A stretch of DNA of 64,000 nt. It comes from Paenibacillus andongensis (GTDB lineage: Bacteria > Bacillota > Bacilli > Paenibacillales > NBRC-103111). The stretch lies in NCBI RefSeq assembly GCF_025369935.1, contig NZ_CP104467.1, forward strand, positions 5,959,001 through 6,023,000. Reading direction: 5' to 3'. The translations under genes were made by a program, and so were the position numbers. The notes beneath the pieces are model-generated. The model was given only the letters and a program-made list of their open reading frames with translations, was not told the DNA's origin and did not search any database. Below, piece by piece: positions 53,352 through 61,300 of this stretch (position 1 is its first letter; every line of letters starts with the position of its first letter).

Positions 53352-55988
53352 TCAAAGTAATCGGTACTGATTTGCTTTCTGGATAGCTTGGATTCTCCCG
53401 TTAACTTGCAGCTTACTGTAAATCCGGTGCAAGTGAAGCTTCACCGTGCCTTCAGCCAGCACTAATTTTTCTGCAATGGCTTTGTTGGACAATCCGTCCG
53501 CAATGAGCTGCAGTACTTCTTGTTCCCGAACAGTCAGCATATGTATTGAGGATGCCTTGTTATTGAAAGTTGGATCAACATTCATCTTATCGGAGGCAAG
53601 GGTTAAAACGACTTGAAGGTAGTGAAGGGAAACCCCTTCCGTTTGTACTTCCGCCATGTACTTGTTCTTCCGTACATCCGCATAGTGATGGAGCAGCGGC
53701 TCCAGTTCCGCATTCGCAAAAATACGAAGGTAACCTTCCCTCTCCCCTAGGAGTAGAGCTTGATGCAGGTGAAGCAAACAGGAATGGGGGTTGTTCATTT
53801 TACTGTGTATACGTGATAGGAATAACTGAGCTTCAATCTCCGTCATGATTCTTCCAGATGTCTTGGCTTTTTTTAAGAGCTGTTCGCACCAAGAGAATGC
53901 GTCATGGATGTTTTCTTTTGCCATTAAAACCCTGATAAATGTCAGAATCTCGAAATCCTGATCGCCAATAATTTCACTTTGCCTACTCCACGGGGATATT
54001 TCCATCCAGTGATCAACAGCTTCCATCTCTCCTATCTCCAATTGGCAGCTAATCAGATAAGCGTTCAGCAAACCGTGCCAATGCGAGCTATGATGATGGG
54101 TAAGCTTTAGATGTTCCATTGCTTCGTAAATGATGGCAATCGCTTCTTCTTTAGCATCTCTCTCCCAAAGGATTCTTGAACGGATGATCTCAGCGGGCAC
54201 ATAGGCCCCGATTACATGGCTCCTTTTTGCAATCCGAATGGCATCTTCAGCCAAGCGTAATGACTCCGTTAATCGGTTTCGTTCATAACAGATCTCGCTC
54301 ATGGCTGCCCGTTGATAAGCCGTAAACGGATATTGGTGAAACTCATGCTTATTAATAAAGGAATCATATAACCGATGATAGCGCTCTGCCTGTTTGATTC
54401 GTCCATTAAAACCGTAGTAACTCCGGATAAATGGAATTGCCCCGTCATTCAGCTCCATGCCCAAACCAAATAGCATGGGCAGACCTTTGATATCTGGGAG
54501 ATTGTCATCCTCATGCATAGCCTGCAATAGGGAGTAACACAACTTGTAATTGCCGGTTAACATTGACTGAAAGTTTGTAGCGACCTTCATATCTTCCCGT
54601 ATGCCAACATAAAGCGATGTTTCTACGCTATTAGGTGAATCCAACGCCTTTTGCAAGGTTTCAATATGCTTATCCATCAGTTCCTTGCGCCCCATTAATA
54701 ATTCTGTCCATACTAGAATGATCAGCAAAGCGGGACGCTCTCTAATAGCAGCAGGCAACTGCAGCAACCAGCGGTGCAGCGTGGTTAATTCCCTTCTTTT
54801 TAACAGCTCTGTCGCAACGATTAGGATGAGGGTGCATGCTTGATCATACGCTCCTGCAGCCAGAGCATGTTCAATCGCTTCCCCCATATAGCCGTGCCTT
54901 TCAAACCAGTCACAGGCCATTTTGTGCAGCGTAATGATTTCACCTTTATCTTCTAGTTTGCTGCGCAAGAAATCGGCAAATAAGTGATGATATCGATACC
55001 AATTGCCTTCTGCATCCAATGGAATCACGAACAAGTTAGACTTCTCCATCTCTTGCAGCTGTTCCTTTTCGACCGGCTGACCCGTCAATTCCGAGCAAAG
55101 CTTGGCATTCATCCTTTCCAAAATCGATGTTTTCAATAAAAAAGTACGAATCGACTCTGGTAAATGAACAAAAACCTCTTCCATTAAATAGTCAACAACG
55201 TAGCGATTGTTCCCCTTAAATTGGTGCAGCGCATCTTGTTGACCCGACAAATGGGATAATACAGCCAGTTGTAATCCAGCAACCCAACCTTCCGTGCGGT
55301 CAGATAACAGCTTAAGTGATTGCTCGTTAGGCAAAACGCCTGTTTGACGAAGCCAAAAAGCTGATATTTCCCGTTGCGAAAATCTCAAATCGGATAAGCC
55401 GATTTCGTTGAGTTGACCTTTGACGCGCAGTAGGCCAACAGCGATTGGAGGTTTTTTGCGACTAAGTATACAAAGGTGTACCTGTGACGGCATACGATCA
55501 ACAAAAAAAGCAACCAAACGATGAATCTCATCGGACTCAATCATATGGTAATCATCCAATACCAGCTGGATTGAATCTGGAATCTCAAACAAATCGTTCA
55601 TCAGCCATGAAATCATCTGTTCGGACGAAAATGATATCGTCTGCAGCAAAGAAAGCGATTTATGGCCAACGCTGGGATAAAGCCGATGAATTGCCGCAAT
55701 CACATAAGTCCAAAACCTAAGCACGTCATTCTCACCTTGATCTAAAGAGATCCAAGCTGCGCGTAATTGCTGGTCTAGTAACCAATGGCTTACCAGTGTC
55801 GTCTTACCAAATCCCGGAGGGGATGTGACCAGAGTCACTTTGCAACTCAACGCCTTAGACATCTTCTCCATCAAATGTTCTCTGGACACATGATACGATG
55901 GCTGCTGCGGAATATATAATTTCGTGGTCAGTAAGGGATAATCGTTGAACAGCGATTTACTGAATTCAGAATTTGCTTTTTGATCCAT
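53352..55988 (-). CDS. MalT-like LuxR-family regulator (LAL/STAND ATPase)
   Basis: About 878 residues; ATG 55988 has GGAGG ten bases upstream. STAND NTPase with Walker A SPPGFGKTTL (about residue 52-61) and Walker B LVLDDYHM, a winged-helix region, a long TPR-like helical solenoid (about 330-790) and a C-terminal LuxR HTH (LTVREQEVLQLIADGLSNKA, then IAEKLVLAEGTVKLHLHRIY). Acts as an ATP- and ligand-gated activator. The next gene on the strand is the FAD monooxygenase. Confidence 0.9.
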   Translation of the reverse strand: MDQKANSEFSKSLFNDYPLLTTKLYIPQQPSYHVSREHLMEKMSKALSCKVTLVTSPPGFGKTTLVSHWLLDQQLRAAWISLDQGENDVLRFWTYVIAAIHRLYPSVGHKSLSLLQTISFSSEQMISWLMNDLFEIPDSIQLVLDDYHMIESDEIHRLVAFFVDRMPSQVHLCILSRKKPPIAVGLLRVKGQLNEIGLSDLRFSQREISAFWLRQTGVLPNEQSLKLLSDRTEGWVAGLQLAVLSHLSGQQDALHQFKGNNRYVVDYLMEEVFVHLPESIRTFLLKTSILERMNAKLCSELTGQPVEKEQLQEMEKSNLFVIPLDAEGNWYRYHHLFADFLRSKLEDKGEIITLHKMACDWFERHGYMGEAIEHALAAGAYDQACTLILIVATELLKRRELTTLHRWLLQLPAAIRERPALLIILVWTELLMGRKELMDKHIETLQKALDSPNSVETSLYVGIREDMKVATNFQSMLTGNYKLCYSLLQAMHEDDNLPDIKGLPMLFGLGMELNDGAIPFIRSYYGFNGRIKQAERYHRLYDSFINKHEFHQYPFTAYQRAAMSEICYERNRLTESLRLAEDAIRIAKRSHVIGAYVPAEIIRSRILWERDAKEEAIAIIYEAMEHLKLTHHHSSHWHGLLNAYLISCQLEIGEMEAVDHWMEISPWSRQSEIIGDQDFEILTFIRVLMAKENIHDAFSWCEQLLKKAKTSGRIMTEIEAQLFLSRIHSKMNNPHSCLLHLHQALLLGEREGYLRIFANAELEPLLHHYADVRKNKYMAEVQTEGVSLHYLQVVLTLASDKMNVDPTFNNKASSIHMLTVREQEVLQLIADGLSNKAIAEKLVLAEGTVKLHLHRIYSKLQVNGRIQAIQKANQYRLL

Positions 55989-56047
55989 TACACCCGGTCC
56001 TCCTTGTTTTGGGGGACTCCCACCCATACATCTTTATCCTGATAAAC

Positions 56048-57298
56048 TCATTCAAAGTCTAATTCAGTCAAAATCCCATTATTAGGTAATCTTTTCATCG
56101 GCTCTCCCAAATTTGCTCCAACTTTTTCACGAAATGAAGCGTCACTTTCGATTTTGCGAAGGAGTTCATGAGACACTAACAGCCGAATGTCCTGTTTATC
56201 CATTTTCAAATAAAATTGTATCCCATATCTTCGATATCCAAGCTCTTCTTTTAACATTTCCTCAAAAGGAACTGTTTCAGGCTTAACTTCAATGTCTTCA
56301 GGCAGATGCCCCTGGTAAGCCCGATAAGTGATCTCATTCGCCGTTAAACGTTCTATCTCAAGATGACCTTCCAACCCGGTATTATTGATATATCTCATAG
56401 CCAAAGTTTTGGGCCCACTCTGCTGTTCAAGGGGGAGGTGGAGAATGACAGAAGAAGTGGTATGTACCCATTCGACTTCATAACCAAGCTTTTCTGCGAC
56501 AACGCGTAAAGGGACAAAGATTTCATCACCCGAAACAAACGCTTCCGGATGTTCCTCTAGGGTTTCACTTTTCACTTTAATTTTAATCTCATTGTACGCT
56601 GCGCTTATTACTTTAGGCGCCTCACTATGGGGAGGAAGTAGGACATTGGGATCTGACTCCTCGAAATCTAAACGGTTCGTTGTATCGATGACAATTTCCC
56701 TCTTATCCTCATTCCAGTCTGCCGAATACCAAAGTGACTCACTGAAAAAAGAAAAAGGAACATAAATGGAGTTGTTCGTTATGAACGACTTTTTCGAGTA
56801 CCCTCTATCATGATGTTCAAAAAATATCCGGATCTCTCCCTGTCTATGGGCAAGAATACTCTCAGTGCGGGGAGGCATAGGTTGTTGTTTCTGAGTCCTA
56901 TCTGAGAGCCACTGAGTCAGCTTTTCTGCTCTTTCCGTACTAAGAAGATGCGTATCGAATACACTAACGTAGGGTAAATCCCATCCACGGGAGTAAAATA
57001 GATAGGTTTCCCCAACTTCGATACCGGCACCGCATTGGTCCGAATCATCATTGGTCAAAACAAAGGCCGGAGACTGCCCCTTGAATACTTTATCTGATTC
57101 CACCACTGCCGCTTTCTGCGACGGATACACGTCATCTACGCTCGTGACTTTTGCCGTAAAGATCGCACTCGCTTCCAGAAAATCTTCCTCCAACGTTGTC
57201 GGCCCGCGGGAACAAGCATATGCCGTAGGCGTCACAAAGCTGATAAACAGACCCAGTAAGCAAACAAAACACAGCAATCCGTGAATCCTACCTCTCAA
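56048..57298 (-). CDS. secreted NTR/TIMP-like protein with stalk domains
   Basis: About 416 residues from TTG 57298 (AGAGGGAG seven bases upstream; upstream codons to 57367 lack support). Signal peptide ending TAYA before ACSRGP. Residues 28-130 resemble the NTR/TIMP fold: mature N-terminal Cys, FTAKVTSV, KVFKGQSP, QCGAGIEVGETYLFYSRG. Then two copper-amine-oxidase-N-like stalk regions (about 190-290: SIYVPFSFFSESLWYSADWN; DEIFVPLRVVAEKLGYEVEW) and a C-terminal acidic domain. Function unknown; an extracellular or wall-bound protein. Confidence 0.75.
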   Translation of the reverse strand: MRGRIHGLLCFVCLLGLFISFVTPTAYACSRGPTTLEEDFLEASAIFTAKVTSVDDVYPSQKAAVVESDKVFKGQSPAFVLTNDDSDQCGAGIEVGETYLFYSRGWDLPYVSVFDTHLLSTERAEKLTQWLSDRTQKQQPMPPRTESILAHRQGEIRIFFEHHDRGYSKKSFITNNSIYVPFSFFSESLWYSADWNEDKREIVIDTTNRLDFEESDPNVLLPPHSEAPKVISAAYNEIKIKVKSETLEEHPEAFVSGDEIFVPLRVVAEKLGYEVEWVHTTSSVILHLPLEQQSGPKTLAMRYINNTGLEGHLEIERLTANEITYRAYQGHLPEDIEVKPETVPFEEMLKEELGYRRYGIQFYLKMDKQDIRLLVSHELLRKIESDASFREKVGANLGEPMKRLPNNGILTELDFE

Positions 57299-57415
57299 GA
57301 GCACACTCCCTCTCACCAAAAAATACTGCTCATTGAATTTACGCTTGTTACTGTAAAAAGTTGCCAATATACTTCATTGAAGTATAAAAAATTATTTTTC
57401 ATACTTTCTAACAAA

Positions 57416-57457
57416 AGACGGACCACTATCACAATAAATGCAATAGTGATCCGTCTT
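57416..57457 (-). terminator. terminator after the VWA remnant
   Basis: AGACGGACCACTAT/ATAGTGATCCGTCT stem (one mismatch), followed on the minus strand by TTTTGTTAG; CTTTTATTC lies on the plus side. Confidence 0.8.
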
Positions 57458-57462
57458 TTATT

Positions 57463-58206
57463 CTACATCCCCTTACCATGCCTAACCCGCTCCGCAAGCA
57501 CCGCAAGATCATGCCCTTTTAATGCACCTTCAATGAATTCCGGGAGCTTCTCAGGAGAACATCCGAAACAAGGAATGCCGTATTGAGCCAACTTTTTAGC
57601 AACAGCATCGTCATAAGAAGGCACGCCCTGATCAGATAAAGCGAGTAAGCAGATCGTCTTCACGCCCGCCTGATGCATGTCGACAAGCCTTTGAATCATC
57701 TCCGTCCGATTGCCGCCTTCATATAGATCCGATACCAAGATAAACAGCGTTTTCTTGGGCTCCGTGATAAAAGATTCGCAGTAAGCGATGGATTTGTTAA
57801 TATCCGTTCCCCCGCCTAGTTGAATCCCAAACAGCATATCTACGGGATCTTCTGCACACTGCTCGCTTAAATCAACGACCTCGGTGTCAAAAGCAACCAC
57901 GCGCGTGTCCAGAGCCGGCATACTGGCGAAAATCGAACCAATAATGGACGCGTATATGACGGAGCCCGCCATCGAACCGCTTTGGTCGATATCTAGGATT
58001 ACCGTCCACTCTTTGCTCCGACGCGCTCGATCAAAAAAGTAGACTCGTTCGGGCAGCAATAGACCGCGCTCTTTGTCGTAGTGCTTGAGATATTTGCGGA
58101 TGGTTGTGTTCCAATCCAGTCCTGTGGACGACGGCAGCGGCGAATGCTGCCTGCGATTCAAGGCACCAGTAACAGCTCGGCGCAGATCCTTCGAAAGCCG
58201 TTTCAC
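57463..58206 (-). pseudogene. 5'-truncated VWA (CoxE-like) protein gene
   Basis: 247 residues. A full VWA domain with intact MIDAS (DIDQSGSMAGS, Thr in LGGGTDI, Asp in LVSDLYEGG). Relatives carry a long N-terminal helical region; here the reading frame begins inside its last part (KRLSKDLRRAVTGALNRRQH), with an in-frame TGA 12 bases upstream of the GTG and no good ribosome site. The head has probably been lost at the junction with the giant hydrolase region. The VWA part might still be expressed. Confidence 0.65.
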
Positions 58207-58261
58207 AATTTCATCTCACATCGGCCCCGAATGGAAATCCATCCACTGATTTTGGTTTTAC

Positions 58262-58296
58262 CAAGTCGATAAAACGACGATCCAAAGACCGCCGTT
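58262..58296 (-). terminator. possible terminator of the giant hydrolase gene
   Basis: TAAAACGGCG/CGTCGTTTTA hairpin (one mismatch) a few bases after the stop at 58308. The T-run is only the TTTT inside the stem, so weak. Confidence 0.4.
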
Positions 58297-58307
58297 TTAC
58301 TGAATTC

Positions 58308-61300
58308 TTACATTTGGAATACTACAGTTGGATTTGTTGTGATGTTATTTACACTTTCCTTGTACGTTCCACCATAAGTCATCCCGAAGGTATAGGTGCC
58401 GGACAATAATTCCTTGCTGATTTCGCCGCCGCTTGTATTGCCGATGGTCCACCAGCTTCCTGCATAATATTTCACAGTTCCGCCGTCGGCCAGATTGCCT
58501 TGGCTATTCTTCAGCTGCACCTTAACGTTAACCGTCTGGAATACGACCACTGCGGCCGTTCCTATATTTTGCACAATTTCCTTGTACGTTCCTTCATAAG
58601 TCATCCCGAAGGTATAGGAGCCGGACAATAATTCCTTGCTGATTTCGCCGCCGCTTGTATTGCCGATGGTCCGCCAGCTTCCTGCATAATATTTCACAGT
58701 TCCGCCGTCAATCAGATTCCCTTGGCTATCCTTCAGCTGTACCTTGACGTTAACCGTCTGGAATACGACTACTGCGCTAGTTCCTGTATTTTGCACAATC
58801 TCCTTGTACGTTCCTTCATATGTCATACCGAAGGTATAGGAGCCGGACAATAATTCCTTGCAGATTTCGCCGCCGCTTGTATTGCCGATGGTGCGCCAGC
58901 TGCCTGCGTAAAATTTCACAGTTCCGCCGTCAATCAGATTCCCTTGGCTATCCTTCAGCTGTACCTTGACGTTAACCGTCTGGAATACGACCACTGCATC
59001 AGTTCCAGTATTTTGCACCTTCTCCTTGTACGTTCCATCATAAGTCATCGCGAAAGTGTAGCTTTTATTCGGTAAAGATTTACTCACCGTTCCGGAAGCA
59101 TCGGTTACGCCAAAATCCTTCCATCCTCCATCATAGTATTTGACTGTTCCGCCACTCAACGGATTTCCGTTGCTGTCTTTTAGCTGGATTTTTACAGCAG
59201 TTGTGGCAAAATAAAAACTAAGATTCTGAGGAAGCTCAACATTTCCCGCTTGATCCGTGGACTTATAGATCAAGGTATACTGGCCTTGCTTGTCAAACGT
59301 AACAGTCGACGTATAAAGCTGCCATGTCGTCCCGTTATCCAGACTGTACTCCGATTTCGCCACACCCGACAAGTTATCGGTGCCGGTCAATGTTACCGAG
59401 ACCGGATTCACGTACGAGCCATTTGGTCCATCCGGCGCAGAAGGACTTACTGTAGCAACGGTCGTTGGCTTGGTATTGTCCACGAGTAGAGCCACGGTTG
59501 CCTCCGCACTCGTTCCCCCAAGCGTTGCAGTCGCTTTAAGATGAACGGTCCCCTCACCTGAAGCTGTCGCTGTCACAATCCCTTGTGCGTCCACCGTAGC
59601 TATCGCACGATCACTAGAGAAGTTAAGGCCTGCTGTACTGAGGTCAGCCTGCGATCCATCGCTCATAATGCCGATGACAGTCAAGGTCGACTGATCACCG
59701 CTCTTCATGATGGGTTTACTAGCAGTCAGCGTCACATGATCCAGCGTGATTACATTCACCTGCAGTTGGCCCTTTACGCCTGAACCGTCGGCCGCTGCAG
59801 CATTAACGGTAACCATACCGGTCTCCACGCCAGTCAAGATACCGGTCGCGGAATCGATCACCGCCTTGCCTGTTCCGTCTACGACGCTCCAAACGACCGC
59901 CTTATTCGTAGCGGTAACCGGCAGTATCGCCGCGATCATAGGTAGGGCAGCGCCTTTCAGTACGACAGCCGAAGGATTTCCCGTGACCATTACGCTTTGT
60001 ACCGGCACGTTTGCCCCTATCCGAACAAATTTGATTCCATCTGCTAGTATAAAGTTACTAGTGGTAAACCCGTTTGTGATGACGACGCTTCCCGATGAAC
60101 CCGCAAGAAAAGGGGAGCTGCCGATCTTGTTCCATTTGCCGCCGTTTATCGATTGATTCACCTTCACGACTGTGGAGCCTGTAGCCCCATTAATGGTGAA
60201 TGGTGCATCCGTCGTTCCGGCCGTCGAATGATGCCACTCATACACATCATACATACCGCTTATCGGAATGAGTGGGGTGTAAATGGCGCTTGCATTGCCG
60301 CTCTTGCTCGCATTTAATGCGAAATCCCCTTTATTCGCACCGGTATTTGTTCTCGTATTATCCCAATTTGATCCTGTAAATTTGATGCCTGTCGCATCTG
60401 AATTGTCCATCGCGATCTCGACATTGTCCGGTATGAGATCGAACGACACGTTGTCGAATAAGACTTTCCCCAAGCCCGAAAGGATACCGGTCTTGATGGT
60501 GATCTCCATCGGCTGCGTTACGACGAACGTATTGGCATAATAAGCATATTGATCGGTCAGCGCGATCGGCGCCATCTGATGGTCGCTCACCCCGTCCCAC
60601 ACATTAAGCTCCGCCTGGACGTCCGACCCGCCGGACAGCTTCTTAATGTAAGCGGACAGCGAATACGTTCCTGGCTGAAGTACCGTAAATTTCTGAATGA
60701 GATCGGTTCGACCGCCGGATGCCCCTGCCGAATTGAACTCTGCCGAAGCCCCACCCTGATAAGGATTGTTTGTGTTCACATAGGCATTCGTCCCATATAC
60801 ACCTGAGCCCATGCTCCAGTTGTCAAATGTAACGGACGACGGTCCGCCAAGTGAGTCGCCCGATTTTGACTCAAAATTGCCATTTGCGAAAACAGGCGGC
60901 AGGTTGCCAGTCCGAACAAACTTTATCCCATCCGCCAGCATAAAGTTGCCTAAGGTAAAACCGTTAGTCAGGACAACGCTGCCCATTGAGCCCATATTGA
61001 AAGGGAAGCTGCCGATCTTGTTCCACTTATTTCCGTTCGTCGATTGATTCACCTTCACGATCGTAGAGCCCGCTCCGTGATTGATCGTAAACGGCGCATC
61101 CGTCGTACCACTAGTTGAATGATGCCACTCGTATACATCGTACATCCCAGCAATAGGAATGGACGGCGTGTAGATGACGCTTGATTTGCCTTCCTTGCTC
61201 GTATTCAGTGCGAAATCCCCTTTGTTTGCCCCGCTATTCGTTTTCGTATTGTCCCAGACGTTGGTGGTGCCGGTAAACGTCACTCCCGTCGCATCTGAAT

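Noticed and set aside
58310..59205. CRISPR-like periodic repeat
   Set aside because: The 222-bp period is in frame inside a coding sequence, without short repeats and unique spacers, so these are protein domain repeats.
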